From: Chloroflexota bacterium
Lineage (GTDB): Bacteria > Chloroflexota > Dehalococcoidia > Dehalococcoidales > RBG-16-60-22
Assembly (NCBI GenBank): GCA_018829775.1
Contig: JAHJTL010000115.1
Span: forward strand, 1 to 33,501
DNA length: 33,501 nucleotides
Direction: 5' to 3'
The translations under genes and the position numbers were made by a program. This document shows, one piece after another, positions 1 to 8,804 of this stretch. The notes below the pieces were generated by a model, which did no database searches, had not been told where the DNA came from, and was given only the letters and a program-made list of their open reading frames with translations. Position 1 is the stretch's first letter, and each line of letters opens with the position of its first letter.

Positions 1-450
1 CGTAAAGACGAACTGGTGCAAAACCTGCTGCTGCTGTATACCGGCGATATCCACCAAGCTAGCAGCATTCTACAGGAGCAGAAAGAGCAAACTCAGCAGC
101 CGGATAAAATGGCGAGCCTGAGGAAAATGCGTGATATGGCTGTTGATTTAAAAGAACAGCTCAACAGTAATGCTACCGCAAATGCTTTCGGCGAGATGCT
201 GCATAACGGATGGCAGTTGAAGAAGGAACTGGCCAGTGGCATCAGTAATGACAAGATCGATGACTGCTATGAAAAAGCACTGAACGCCGGAGCGATTGGT
301 GGCAAAGTGCTCGGTGCCGGGGGAGGGGGTTTTCTGCTGCTGTACTGCCCGCAATCGAAGCAGCCGCAGGTCAGAGAAGCGCTCAACGACCTGTCGGCTC
401 TGGAATTCTCCTTCGAACCGGAGGGGAGTAAAATAATCTATGTCATTTAA
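1..450 (+). CDS. hddA: D-glycero-D-manno-heptose 7-phosphate kinase, GHMP family (3' part only)
   Basis: The reading frame is open from base 1, so the start lies upstream of the window. What remains is about 149 C-terminal residues of a GHMP kinase. The sequence shows the pattern YTG..hxAS.IL, an FGE.LH..W.LKK stretch, and the glycine-rich GAxGGKxLGAGGGGFLLLY segment typical of heptose-7-phosphate and related sugar kinases. In that family the enzyme phosphorylates D-glycero-D-manno-heptose 7-phosphate at C1 in the cytosol. The gmhA and gmhB genes directly downstream support the heptose assignment over fucokinase or mevalonate-type relatives. The nucleotidyltransferase that would complete GDP-heptose synthesis (HddC) is not in this window and could lie upstream. 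Confidence 0.82.
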   Translation, partial: RKDELVQNLLLLYTGDIHQASSILQEQKEQTQQPDKMASLRKMRDMAVDLKEQLNSNATANAFGEMLHNGWQLKKELASGISNDKIDDCYEKALNAGAIGGKVLGAGGGGFLLLYCPQSKQPQVREALNDLSALEFSFEPEGSKIIYVI

Positions 451-471
451 TCATTGGATAGAGGTGATACG

Positions 472-1047
472 ATGAAATCTGAGCATGAGATAATCGGTGA
501 TTACCTGAAAGGATTGCGTTCCTGCCTTGAGGAGATTGCAGAAAAGGACGTAATTGAAATAGTTGACATAATTATGAAGGCCTGTTCGGATGGCAAGAAA
601 GTGGTATTTATGGGCAACGGCGGCAGCGCGACCACGGCATCCCACTTTGCCCGCGACATCAGTATAGGTACGGCGAAAGAAGGAAAACCGCGGGTTCGAG
701 CCATCAGCCTGGCGGATAGTATTGCCGCCATTACCTCACTGGCTAACGACGTAGGTTACAATTCGGTCTTTAAAGAGCAGCTAATTGGGCAGGTGGACAA
801 GGGAGACGTGGTTATCGGTATAAGCGCGTCGGGTAATTCGCCCAACGTGCTGGAGGCAATGGAATACGCTCGCAGCGCCGGGGCGATAACAGTGGGCTTT
901 ATCGGCTTCGGCGGTGGCAAGCTGAAGGGGTTATCGGATAAATCCATCGTGCTGTCAAGTCGGGACTACGGCCAGGTGGAGGACACTCATCTGGTTCTGG
1001 ACCATATCTTCACCTGTCTGGTTAAAGAGAGGATAGCTGGTGGCTAA
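472..1047 (+). CDS. gmhA: phosphoheptose isomerase (SIS domain)
   Basis: The 191-residue product has the single SIS domain of GmhA, which converts sedoheptulose 7-phosphate to D-glycero-D-manno-heptose 7-phosphate. Visible signatures are GNGGSA at residues 48-53 (sugar-phosphate loop), the serine-rich ISASGNSPN at 117-125, and a C-terminal QVEDTHLVLDH segment at 168-178 that supplies the Glu/His residues. I chose ATG 472 because AGAGGTGA lies just upstream. A frame-open TTG at 454 is less likely. The length matches the family (about 190-200 residues). It sits 21 bp after the kinase and its stop overlaps the gmhB start, so the three heptose genes are cotranscribed. Confidence 0.9.
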   Translation: MKSEHEIIGDYLKGLRSCLEEIAEKDVIEIVDIIMKACSDGKKVVFMGNGGSATTASHFARDISIGTAKEGKPRVRAISLADSIAAITSLANDVGYNSVFKEQLIGQVDKGDVVIGISASGNSPNVLEAMEYARSAGAITVGFIGFGGGKLKGLSDKSIVLSSRDYGQVEDTHLVLDHIFTCLVKERIAGG

Positions 1048-1573
1048 CCGCGCCGTCTTTCTCGACCGGGATGACACAATGGCGAGAGATGTATCGTATT
1101 GCAGTCGTCCCGAGGATTTTGAGCTTTTCCCAAATACCGCCAAAGCAATCAAGTTACTCAACGAGCATGGTTATAGCGTAATCGTGGTTACCAATCAGTC
1201 CGGCGTTGCCCGCGGCTATTTCACCGAGGATGTGCTCGACCAGATTCACCGCAAGATGCTGCGCCAACTAGCCGAAGGGGGCGCCCGGATTGACGGCATT
1301 TATTACTGCCCTCACCACCCTGATGATAACTGTGAATGTCGCAAGCCAAAGCCGCAAATGATTCTGCGGGCGGTGAACGAACATGATATCGACCTTAAAC
1401 GGTCCTTCGTGGTGGGTGACAAACCTCTGGATATTCGGCTTGGCCAAAATGTGGGCTGCCGTACCGTGTTGATTCCATCTGACCCCGGTGAGAATGATTC
1501 CAAATCGTCTTCGCCTGATTACACTGCGCCCGACCTTTACCAGGCTGCATTGTGGATTATCAATCAGAAATGA
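1040..1573 (+). CDS. gmhB: D-glycero-D-manno-heptose 1,7-bisphosphate 7-phosphatase (HAD)
   Basis: This 177-residue HAD phosphatase removes the C7 phosphate from heptose 1,7-bisphosphate. Motif I is FLDRDDT at residues 7-13 (the usual family form is DRDGT), with Asp9 and Asp11 as nucleophile and acid. Motif II is TNQSGVARGYF at 51-61. A zinc-binding loop with Cys90, His92, Cys98 and Cys100 is followed by RKPKP, and motif IV is VVGDKPLD at 124-131. The loop CPHHP...CxCRKP is diagnostic of GmhB over histidinol phosphatase. The start is GTG 1040, preceded by AGAGAGGA and overlapping the end of gmhA by 8 bp. The gene ends in an ATGA overlap with the next glycosyltransferase. Confidence 0.9.
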   Translation: MANRAVFLDRDDTMARDVSYCSRPEDFELFPNTAKAIKLLNEHGYSVIVVTNQSGVARGYFTEDVLDQIHRKMLRQLAEGGARIDGIYYCPHHPDDNCECRKPKPQMILRAVNEHDIDLKRSFVVGDKPLDIRLGQNVGCRTVLIPSDPGENDSKSSSPDYTAPDLYQAALWIINQK

Positions 1574-2703
1574 AAATCCTTGTGGTATCCGAATATTTTT
1601 TCCCCTATGGTGGTGCCGAATTATCGCTGTGGGAATTGTGTCGCACGCTGACCCGTAAAAGCCACCAGATTCACGTTATCACCGCCCGACGCAACGGAGA
1701 ACCTGATTACGAGGGCAAAGAAGGAATAGAAATATTCCGACCGTTTCCCACGGGAAATCTTGTACGCCGGTTTATCTTCGCTGTGAAGCTGCATTCATAT
1801 CTGAAAAAGTGGCTGCAGGAAAGGGAAATCGATATCATCTATAACCTGGGCTATGTCCCTACCATACCGGCAACACGGCTCGCCCGCAGATATGGCGTGC
1901 CGTCGATTACGCTGCTGGGTCATTTCTGCGGCCGTAAATGGTTCCGGCTGGCAAATCCGCTTTTGGCTTTGTTCAACTATATCACGGAAATATTGACCAT
2001 ACGGTTGGGTAAGCACAACACTCTGGTGGTGCAGTGTCCAGACACGGCGAATAAGGTATCCGCCAGTACAAAAGCAGAAATTGAGGTCATATGCAATACC
2101 CTGCTGGACCCGGCGGCAATTAAACGGACAAGAGAAGGGACAGATTTCAAAAAAGTACGCGAGGATTTAGGCATTGAAGAAGATGAGCTATTTCTCCTAC
2201 ATGTTGGGGCACTGATACGAACCAAAAACGTTTATAACTTGATAAAAGTCTTAGCCGGCTGGGAGCAGAAATTCAAACTGGTCCTTGTCGGGGATGGTCC
2301 GGAACGCGCCAGAGTTGAAAAACTAATCCAGCGGCTGAATCTGGCAGGAGAAGTTACCTTGCTTGGGAAAAGGCCACATGATGAAACACTGTCAATAATA
2401 AGGTCATGCGATGTCCTGCTCTTGTCCTCAATATGTGAACAGGTGCCCAATGTGGTGCTGGAAGCGCTGGCTCTGGGAAGGCCGGTTATCGCCACCAGGG
2501 TTGGAGGGGTACCGGAGATAAAATCGCCAAATCTGCATCTGGTAGATAGGCTTGAAGAAATCGGACAGGTTATCGACAGTGGCGTTGAAGCAGTGGAAGA
2601 AGATATAATTATGCAGGAATACTCGCTGGATAAGGTTAGCGAACAATATGAAGGGTTGTTCTTGCGCCTTGCTGGCTCTAAAATGAAGGATAATCAGGTG
2701 TAA
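1570..2703 (+). CDS. glycosyltransferase family 4
   Basis: This 377-residue protein has a GT-B fold. The N-terminal domain begins MKILVVSEYFFPYGGAE, where the GGAE loop faces the acceptor. The C-terminal nucleotide-sugar domain begins near HVGALIRTKNV and contains VLVGDGPER. The EX7E signature of retaining GT4 enzymes is present in EQVPNVVLEALALGRPVIA. ATG 1570 overlaps the gmhB stop as ATGA, which suggests translational coupling; a TTG at 1552 is in frame but less likely. It probably adds one sugar to the growing repeat unit at the cytoplasmic membrane face. Donor and acceptor cannot be read from sequence. Confidence 0.85.
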   Translation: MKILVVSEYFFPYGGAELSLWELCRTLTRKSHQIHVITARRNGEPDYEGKEGIEIFRPFPTGNLVRRFIFAVKLHSYLKKWLQEREIDIIYNLGYVPTIPATRLARRYGVPSITLLGHFCGRKWFRLANPLLALFNYITEILTIRLGKHNTLVVQCPDTANKVSASTKAEIEVICNTLLDPAAIKRTREGTDFKKVREDLGIEEDELFLLHVGALIRTKNVYNLIKVLAGWEQKFKLVLVGDGPERARVEKLIQRLNLAGEVTLLGKRPHDETLSIIRSCDVLLLSSICEQVPNVVLEALALGRPVIATRVGGVPEIKSPNLHLVDRLEEIGQVIDSGVEAVEEDIIMQEYSLDKVSEQYEGLFLRLAGSKMKDNQV

Positions 2704-2704
2704 C

Positions 2705-4039
2705 ATGGCACTGAAAGAGAAACTGCTGAGCGGTGAGAAAACCATCGGTATCTGGGGAATCGGCTACATCGGTTACTCATCAATGGCCCATTTCGCCAAC
2801 CGGGGTGTCAGGTGCCTGGGAACGGACGTTGATACCGGCAAAGTCGACCAGATAAACCAGGGTGTGCTGCCAATACGCAATATCGAATACTGGCTTGGCT
2901 TTGACACCAAACCGCTGGTCATCTCCGGCATGATGAAGGCAACCGGCGAATGGCAGCAGCTTATCAGCGAAGATATACCGGTACATTTGGTATGCATCCC
3001 CACAGAAAAAGATGATGTGCCCTATGATGGAATTCTTATCGATGTGGTGGAGAAGCTATCCGGTTTCAATAAAAAGAGTATAAAATCGCCACCGCTCATC
3101 ATTATTGAGTCAACGCTAACCCCTAACGCAACCGAGCAGATAATCATACCTGCCTTCGATAAGAAGGGGATGAAGGTGGGCAAAGATATACTGGTTGGTG
3201 TGGCACCGCGCCGCGATTGGTTTATAAGTCCGGAGAAAAGTCTGAAGAACCTGCCGAGGGTGGTGGGAGGTACTACATCTGAGACTACAGCACTGATGAA
3301 AGAAGTCCTGAGCATAGTCTGCGACACCATACTGCCGGCTAAAGACCATCGACACGCCGAACTGGTCAAGAGCATCGAGAATGCCTACCGGCATGTGGAA
3401 ATCACGCTGGCAAATCAATTATCGCTGGCCTATCCCGATATCGATATGCGCGAAGTTCTGGCGCTGGTGGGCACCAAATGGAATATTGGCACCTACCATC
3501 CCAGCTTTGGCACCGGAGGCTACTGCATCCCCTTATCAAGCCAGTACGTTCTCTCCGGTACCAAAAGTGCCGATAAACTCAGTATTTTGAACTCGGCAAT
3601 TGAAACCGACCGCAATCTACCTTTTATGGTTGCGGAGACTGTCGTTAAAAAAGGTGCCCGGAAAGTGGGCATTCTCGGGCTAGCTTATAAAGGAGACCTC
3701 AAGGTTCATACTCTAAGCCCGACTTTGCGCATCGTGGCCTATCTGAAAGAGAAGGGCATTGCGGTGAAGGTACACGACCCGTACTACACGGCAGAAGAGG
3801 TCAAGCAGATATGTGACGCCGAAACGTTCCGTTTTCCCGATGACCTCGGCCAGTTTGATACCATATTGATTGTCGCTGACCACAGGGATTACCAGGCAAT
3901 ACCCCGAAATCGGATTTTAAGCAATCTTAAAACATGCAAACTGATTCTGGATAACGTGGGCATATGGAACGAATTCAATCTTGGCGAAATGGGGATCGAA
4001 TATCATGTCGCAGGCACCGAGCACTGGCTGGGCAAGTAA
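2705..4039 (+). CDS. nucleotide-sugar dehydrogenase (UDP-Glc/GDP-Man dehydrogenase superfamily)
   Basis: The 444-residue protein oxidises the C6 hydroxyl of an NDP-sugar to the uronic acid using two NAD+. An N-terminal Rossmann motif GIWGIGYIGYS lies near residue 16. The catalytic cysteine is in the segment FGTGGYCIPLSSQY, and the C-terminal NAD/UDP-binding domain starts near KVGILGLAYKGDLKVHTLSPT. This TGGYCIP form and the divergent N-terminus set it apart from the Ugd at 21953-23242. UDP-ManNAc or GDP-mannose type substrates are possible and I cannot choose between them. It starts 1 bp after the preceding gene and its end is overlapped by the SDR gene. Confidence 0.8.
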   Translation: MALKEKLLSGEKTIGIWGIGYIGYSSMAHFANRGVRCLGTDVDTGKVDQINQGVLPIRNIEYWLGFDTKPLVISGMMKATGEWQQLISEDIPVHLVCIPTEKDDVPYDGILIDVVEKLSGFNKKSIKSPPLIIIESTLTPNATEQIIIPAFDKKGMKVGKDILVGVAPRRDWFISPEKSLKNLPRVVGGTTSETTALMKEVLSIVCDTILPAKDHRHAELVKSIENAYRHVEITLANQLSLAYPDIDMREVLALVGTKWNIGTYHPSFGTGGYCIPLSSQYVLSGTKSADKLSILNSAIETDRNLPFMVAETVVKKGARKVGILGLAYKGDLKVHTLSPTLRIVAYLKEKGIAVKVHDPYYTAEEVKQICDAETFRFPDDLGQFDTILIVADHRDYQAIPRNRILSNLKTCKLILDNVGIWNEFNLGEMGIEYHVAGTEHWLGK

Positions 4040-4952
4040 AAAAGGACGTGGTAATCAGAAGCGCAAAGTGTTGATTACCGGTGGCAGCGGATTTCTGGGC
4101 AGGCATCTGGTGAAAAAGCTGCTGGACAAATATGAAGACCTGGAAGTCAGCGCGATTGCCCGGAGCGGTGAAGGCATCATCAGACTGCTTTCCGTATGTC
4201 CCAGCGACAGGTTTGAACCCATTATCGGAGACGTCAGGGACGAGGAAATATTACAGTTTGCCCTGAAAGATATAGATACCGTGGTACATCTGGCAGCGAT
4301 GAAATACATCAATCTCTGCGAGTTATCCCCGTCTGAAGCCATCTCGATTAACGTCCACGCCACGACAAGCCTGCTCAAATTGTTCAAAGGTAATACCTTT
4401 ATCAGTATGTCTACCGATAAGGCTGTGGAGTCCTCCAGCTGCTATGGCGCCACCAAGTTAATTGTGGAAAAGATGACGCTGGCTGAGGCTGATAAAAATA
4501 CCAACAAACGATTTATGGTAGTCAGGTCAGGGAATATTTTCGGCTCTACAGGCAGTGTTATTGAAAATTGGCATCGGCAGATAAAGCGGAACAATGAAAT
4601 CACGGTATCTAATCCGGAGATGACACGCTTTTTCATTAATGTGGATGAACTCGCTGAATACATTATCACCATCCTGGAGAATGGGGAAAGCGGCAAGATA
4701 TATATACCGCCACAGAGAGTTATTCAGATAGGGGATTTGGCGCAGGCCTTTATCGAGTTGTACGGAAATAAGACAACGATGATGAAAGTAGTCGGCCAGT
4801 TTCAGGGTGAAAAAATGCACGAGAAGCTTTTCATGCCTGGAGAAGACGTGGTTACAGATATGATGCACCGTACCTCCGAGCAGGGGAAGAAACTCAGCCT
4901 TGATGAAATTAAGACATGGCTGCAAAGGCACGCCGCTGATAAAGACTTCTAA
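4005..4952 (+). CDS. NAD(P)-dependent SDR, CapD/PseB-like polysaccharide synthesis protein
   Basis: This 315-residue extended SDR has the cofactor loop KVLITGGSGFLGRH near residue 23. It also has a Polysacc_synt_2-like signature: SMSTDKAVESSSCYGATKL, where Tyr and Lys form the YxxxK pair, followed by EMTRFFINVDE. PseB and FlaA1-type UDP-GlcNAc 4,6-dehydratases carry STDKA...GATK and MTRFWI at these places, so an NDP-HexNAc 4,6-dehydratase or 5-epimerase role is likely. ATG 4005 is the last usable start before the Rossmann motif and overlaps the dehydrogenase gene by 35 bp. An in-frame TTG at 3981 is the alternative. Confidence 0.75.
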   Translation: MSQAPSTGWASKKGRGNQKRKVLITGGSGFLGRHLVKKLLDKYEDLEVSAIARSGEGIIRLLSVCPSDRFEPIIGDVRDEEILQFALKDIDTVVHLAAMKYINLCELSPSEAISINVHATTSLLKLFKGNTFISMSTDKAVESSSCYGATKLIVEKMTLAEADKNTNKRFMVVRSGNIFGSTGSVIENWHRQIKRNNEITVSNPEMTRFFINVDELAEYIITILENGESGKIYIPPQRVIQIGDLAQAFIELYGNKTTMMKVVGQFQGEKMHEKLFMPGEDVVTDMMHRTSEQGKKLSLDEIKTWLQRHAADKDF

Positions 4953-4968
4953 TCGCCGGGGCTCGCAG

Positions 4969-6039
4969 ATGCTGGTTGAGAAACTGAGCAATGAGGAAGA
5001 ATGGGAACAGTTCATTGTCAATGCTGCTGGAGGAACTTTCTACCACGCCCTCCAATGGAAAAGAGTTCTCGAAGAATCGTTCTCCTTTGACACTGAATAT
5101 CTGGTAATACGCGATGAATCTGGCCATCTGGTTGGCGTATGCCCTTTTGCCCTGACGAAAAAACTGGGGTTCTTCAGAATTCTGGACTCATTGCCCGAAT
5201 CAGATTTTGGCGGCCCGCTGGTCGAAGCTTCAAAGGCACCGGCGGCGCTTAAAGCACTCAACGATTACATTCAAGAATTCTACCCCAAACAGGGTGTAAC
5301 CTACGTTAAAATCAGGTGCCCGGATGAAACCACAGCCAGCCATTTCAATACTAAAGGTATGACCGTTGACACCTCAAGTGGGTCAATGAACCTGGACTTA
5401 GCACAAAGCCCTTCGGATTTTATCTGGAACGAGGTCTTTACTCAGAAGAGCGGGCAGCGAACCTATATTCGTCGCTTTGAGAAAGACGGCTTCCAAAATA
5501 TTCCAGCACGGGACTTATCCGATCTGGAAGCCTTTTATGAACTGTATTATAGCAACATGAAGTACATCGGCGGGGCACCGCATCCATACTCCTTTTTTCG
5601 ACTGCTCTGGGACAAGCTTTACCCCGAATATTTCAACATCATCCTGACCGCAGGTGATGGGAAGTATATTGGCGGTGAAGGCTTTTTCCTTTTTCCGCCG
5701 AAAAAAACCGTCTATCAGACTTACATTGGTCTTGACCGGAAGGTTGAAACCCAGTATCGAACTTATTTCTATTTGAGTTGGGGATTAATCAAATGGTGTG
5801 AACAGAACGGGTACAAGGTAGTCAGCTTTGGAGGGACCCCGTCTGACCCCACGTCCACCAACTATGCACAGAAGAGCAAATTTGGAGGTCAATTTAATCA
5901 GGACTATGTTATCTGCTTACCGTTTGACCGAAACCGGTTCTTGGTCAGGGAAGCAGCGTTGAAACTGGGCAGATTCATCCACAAAAGGCTGCCATCTGCC
6001 CTAAAAAGTAGAGTGCAAAAGGCAGGCTTTGGCATATGA
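4969..6039 (+). CDS. FemAB-like / GNAT acyltransferase (BioF2-like)
   Basis: The 356-residue soluble protein resembles FemAB/FemX and BioF2-type (Acetyltransf_6) proteins, which carry paired GNAT-like domains. Supporting segments are GTFYHALQWKRVLEESF in the N-terminal half, and in the second half TYIRRFEKDGF, GGEGFFLF, the YLSWGLIKWC helix and a closing KSKFGGQFNQDY stretch. Such proteins often occur in exopolysaccharide clusters beside deacetylases, where they are presumed to transfer an aminoacyl or acyl group. The start ATG 4969 was chosen because the protein begins cleanly there; the ribosome site is weak. Its stop overlaps the deacetylase start as ATGA. The substrate is unknown. Confidence 0.7.
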   Translation: MLVEKLSNEEEWEQFIVNAAGGTFYHALQWKRVLEESFSFDTEYLVIRDESGHLVGVCPFALTKKLGFFRILDSLPESDFGGPLVEASKAPAALKALNDYIQEFYPKQGVTYVKIRCPDETTASHFNTKGMTVDTSSGSMNLDLAQSPSDFIWNEVFTQKSGQRTYIRRFEKDGFQNIPARDLSDLEAFYELYYSNMKYIGGAPHPYSFFRLLWDKLYPEYFNIILTAGDGKYIGGEGFFLFPPKKTVYQTYIGLDRKVETQYRTYFYLSWGLIKWCEQNGYKVVSFGGTPSDPTSTNYAQKSKFGGQFNQDYVICLPFDRNRFLVREAALKLGRFIHKRLPSALKSRVQKAGFGI

Positions 6040-7013
6040 TTTCTCCAGCCCGCCTTTCCGACCTGTTATCCGACCCGCGAATGCCCTATTTTATTCCCTA
6101 CGTGAAGCTAAAGCAGCGGAGTAAAAGGTTATCTAATGTGGATATACCCGACAAATCTCCATTATTGATTGCCTTGACCTTTGATGTTGAATATGATTTT
6201 GGCTCCTCAGCAAGAGAAGTATCTTTCGATGCGATTGGGCCATTTCTGCAGCAGTTGCCGGCGTTAGCTGAGGAATGGCAAGCTGCTTTCACCTTGTTTG
6301 TGCAGGGTGATATAGTCGAGAGATATGCCCAATTGCTTCTCAATTTACAGCCCAGACATGAGATTGGCTTACACGGCTATGCGCACGAGCTATGGGGTAA
6401 AGCGAAATGGTTTCTGCCTCAAAAACCGATTTCCTACGATACCAGGAAAATGTTGCTAGAAGAAGGCTTAAAAGCTTTTTCAACTAGTCATTTAGCGGCG
6501 CCAGTTTCTTTTAGAGCACCCGATTTGGTGGCTGATACTGATACGCTGCAACTTTTAGAAGAACAAGGTTTTTTGGTCGACTCTTCAGCACCATCATACT
6601 ACGGAATACCACCGCTGCCAGCCAGACCTTTAGGCTCAGCCAGTACCCTCTTGAGTATTCCGATTACGGCTGCTCCAGACCCACGCATTCGAACCAGGTA
6701 TTTATTACCTTTTGTTGCTTATGAGGTATTCAATATGGCATGGCTTGCCATAACCAATGACCACCACCTGCTTGGTTACGTTGATGAAGTCATGTCTTTT
6801 CAGATAAATGCTGGAACAAAACCTCATCTGGTGTTTCTGGCACACCCCTGGGAATTCAGGGAATGGACTGAGAAAAAAGGGTATGATTACTGCTCCAAAG
6901 ATAACTATGAATTGTTGCGTCGTAAACTACAGTTGCTCAAGGAAAGATACCAATTGAGATATGTTTGCCTGAAGGAATTAGCGCAGTTACTGGACAGCAA
7001 GCAAGATGGTTAG
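6036..7013 (+). CDS. polysaccharide deacetylase family protein (NodB-like)
   Basis: The 325-residue protein carries NodB-homology motifs. These are ALTFDVEYDFG near residue 46 (metal Asp), EIGLHGYAHELW near 110 (the HxxxH metal pair), and SFRAPD near 165 (the Arg motif). A late segment, LVFLAHPWEF, supplies the usual His/Leu motif. The family removes N- or O-acetyl groups from polysaccharides. No signal peptide is obvious, so it may act on lipid-linked or nucleotide-sugar intermediates in the cytosol, which is an inference. It overlaps the FemAB-like gene by 4 bp and the next gene by 8 bp, in one translation-coupled series. Confidence 0.75.
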   Translation: MISPARLSDLLSDPRMPYFIPYVKLKQRSKRLSNVDIPDKSPLLIALTFDVEYDFGSSAREVSFDAIGPFLQQLPALAEEWQAAFTLFVQGDIVERYAQLLLNLQPRHEIGLHGYAHELWGKAKWFLPQKPISYDTRKMLLEEGLKAFSTSHLAAPVSFRAPDLVADTDTLQLLEEQGFLVDSSAPSYYGIPPLPARPLGSASTLLSIPITAAPDPRIRTRYLLPFVAYEVFNMAWLAITNDHHLLGYVDEVMSFQINAGTKPHLVFLAHPWEFREWTEKKGYDYCSKDNYELLRRKLQLLKERYQLRYVCLKELAQLLDSKQDG

Positions 7014-8178
7014 TTACGGTAGCTACGATATCGTTAACCGGGTTTCTCCAGGGACACTCTGCCGTGCGGTATTCAATTGTGTCAAGGGGCAGAATGATAC
7101 CTATGTCAGCCGATATCTCTGTGATTCTGAAATTATAGATAAGGGGAAAAACCTTGCCTTTTTCAATTACGGTCGCAATGCCCTATATCTCCTATTTCAA
7201 CAAAAATTTGCCGGAAAGGAAATCATCTTTCCTGGCTTTATCTGCCCAACGGTTATTCTGGCTGCCATCAAGGCCGGCGTGAAACCTAACTTGATGGATG
7301 TGAATCTCGAAGATTTCAATTTAGATATAAACAGTATCCCTGAAGAAGAACTGGCCAGAGCTGACGCGTTGTTTGTTAATCATACTTTTGGGGTACCAGC
7401 CAATATGGATGAGATACTGAAGAGAACGCGACAGCACCCCATCTACCTCATTGAGGACGTGGCCCAGGCTCTATTTGCCCGGTATAAGAATAAATATGTC
7501 GGCCGTTTCGGTGATGCGGTTTTAATTAGCATGTATAAACAAGTACCAAACATTAATGGTGCTATCCTGATATCAGACCTCAATATTGAGAAACTCGGTC
7601 ACTCCATCATAAGCTGTAATGAACTTGCCCGTTTATTCTGGCTGACCTCAGGACCTCAACAGTATGGGCTAAATTTGATACGTCAGCGGAGGTATCCTTC
7701 ACTGGAATCAGCGGAATTCCAGCGATTACCGAGATTACGCCGGCCGTCTTCCTTATCATTATCTCTCTTTGCTACCATGCTCCCGGCTCTTCGAGAATCG
7801 GTGGAACGAAAAAGAGTTATCTTGGGGCACTACCAGAAGCGAGCCAGCGTAAGCAAGTACGTTATTCCTCAACGAATTGATGTTGCCAATGAACCATCGG
7901 GTTTCAATTTCAGCGTCAGGCTCCGCCCCGAAATCGCCCACATTCGCGATGGCCTTCTAACCGCCCTTCGACGGCAAGGTATTTTTATGGACCGTCTCTG
8001 GCACGACGCCCCGGTGTCCTTACCCTTTTTCCGTGACTATTTTAAGCATGACTGCCGTAATGCGCAACTTTTGGCGAAGTCGGTAATAAATATGCCGGTT
8101 AAAGAGGGCTATCAGGAAAGCGATGTTAATGCTTTATTTGACACATTAGAGGGAGCAATCGAGAGGCTCATCTCATGA
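7006..8178 (+). CDS. DegT/DnrJ/EryC1-type PLP-dependent enzyme
   Basis: The 390-residue product resembles sugar aminotransferases of the DegT family. The sequence shows NYGRNALYLLF (cofactor phosphate region), IIFPGFICPTVILAAIKAG, YLIEDVAQALFA (the Asp that contacts the PLP ring) and ISMYKQVPN, whose Lys is the likely Schiff-base residue. Family members usually have SFxxxK followed by a glycine-rich GG, whereas here the segment after the lysine is NINGAIL. The protein would transaminate a keto-sugar nucleotide such as the product of the CapD/PseB-like SDR upstream. ATG 7006 overlaps the deacetylase stop and the gene ends in ATGA with the next methyltransferase. The exact sugar is unknown. Confidence 0.75.
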   Translation: MVSYGSYDIVNRVSPGTLCRAVFNCVKGQNDTYVSRYLCDSEIIDKGKNLAFFNYGRNALYLLFQQKFAGKEIIFPGFICPTVILAAIKAGVKPNLMDVNLEDFNLDINSIPEEELARADALFVNHTFGVPANMDEILKRTRQHPIYLIEDVAQALFARYKNKYVGRFGDAVLISMYKQVPNINGAILISDLNIEKLGHSIISCNELARLFWLTSGPQQYGLNLIRQRRYPSLESAEFQRLPRLRRPSSLSLSLFATMLPALRESVERKRVILGHYQKRASVSKYVIPQRIDVANEPSGFNFSVRLRPEIAHIRDGLLTALRRQGIFMDRLWHDAPVSLPFFRDYFKHDCRNAQLLAKSVINMPVKEGYQESDVNALFDTLEGAIERLIS

Positions 8179-8804
8179 ATGCGAAGGTCAGTATAGAAAA
8201 ATGGGGACATTACTGGAGAACATTCCGCTCTTCCCTGACACACCAGGTATACCTTGAATCGGTAGCGGAAATAATCGCAACAAGGATTAAGCGCTCCTTC
8301 CCTGGAGAGAAAAAACCGCTTCTGCTGGACATTGGCTGCGGCCAGGGCCAACTGGATGTCTGTCTCGCTGAAAAAACGGGATGTCAGATTGTGGCCGTGG
8401 ACATCATTGAGGAAGCGCTCGGTGTCGGCAAGCGGTTACTTGAGGAGAGAAAACTGCATGGTCAGGTGAGTTTAATCCTGGCCAGCGTCTACCAGCTGCC
8501 ATTCCCTGACAATTCCTTTGATATAGCTGTTAGTACCGGGAGCGAAAGTGCAGCGGCCTACTACGGTGCTACAGAGGAAGCCAGCCGTGTTGTTGCTGGA
8601 GACGGGCACTTATTCATTGACTTTATAAGGATGCCCAACCTGTACCAACCTCTGCGTTCCGTTAGAAGTTATTTCCAGTATAGAAAAGCCAGCCAGAAAC
8701 GAAGCAGAGGAGAAGAGACCAAGTATTTCCACTATGGTAAACTGGGTCTGAAAAAGAGGTTTGAAAACGAGCTGGGACTGAAAATTCAAAAAGTATGCGA
8801 ATGA
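8175..8804 (+). CDS. class I SAM-dependent methyltransferase (type 11), probably frameshifted at its 3' end
   Basis: The 209-residue reading frame has the class I SAM motif LLLDIGCGQGQLDVCLAE, a motif II acid in VAVDIIEEAL, and LPFPDNSFDIAVSTGS at the motif IV position. It stops abruptly after KIQKVCE, just where this family normally runs on for another 40-60 residues. The overlapping 49-codon frame at 8801-8950 looks like that missing tail, so a one-base deletion near 8800 is suspected. The start ATG 8175 overlaps the previous stop as ATGA. The likely role is methylation of a sugar or glycan intermediate. Whether the shortened protein is active cannot be told. Confidence 0.72.
   Translation: MNAKVSIEKWGHYWRTFRSSLTHQVYLESVAEIIATRIKRSFPGEKKPLLLDIGCGQGQLDVCLAEKTGCQIVAVDIIEEALGVGKRLLEERKLHGQVSLILASVYQLPFPDNSFDIAVSTGSESAAAYYGATEEASRVVAGDGHLFIDFIRMPNLYQPLRSVRSYFQYRKASQKRSRGEETKYFHYGKLGLKKRFENELGLKIQKVCE

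Noticed and set aside
4527-5021. A 164-codon minus-strand frame over the SDR and FemAB-like genes.
   Set aside because: It crosses two real plus-strand genes and its translation shows no domain.
4969-7013. An exosortase/PEP-CTERM type locus, suggested by the FemAB-like protein next to a deacetylase.
   Set aside because: No exosortase, PEP-CTERM protein or PEP-specific regulator appears in the window. The pair alone is also common in ordinary capsule clusters.
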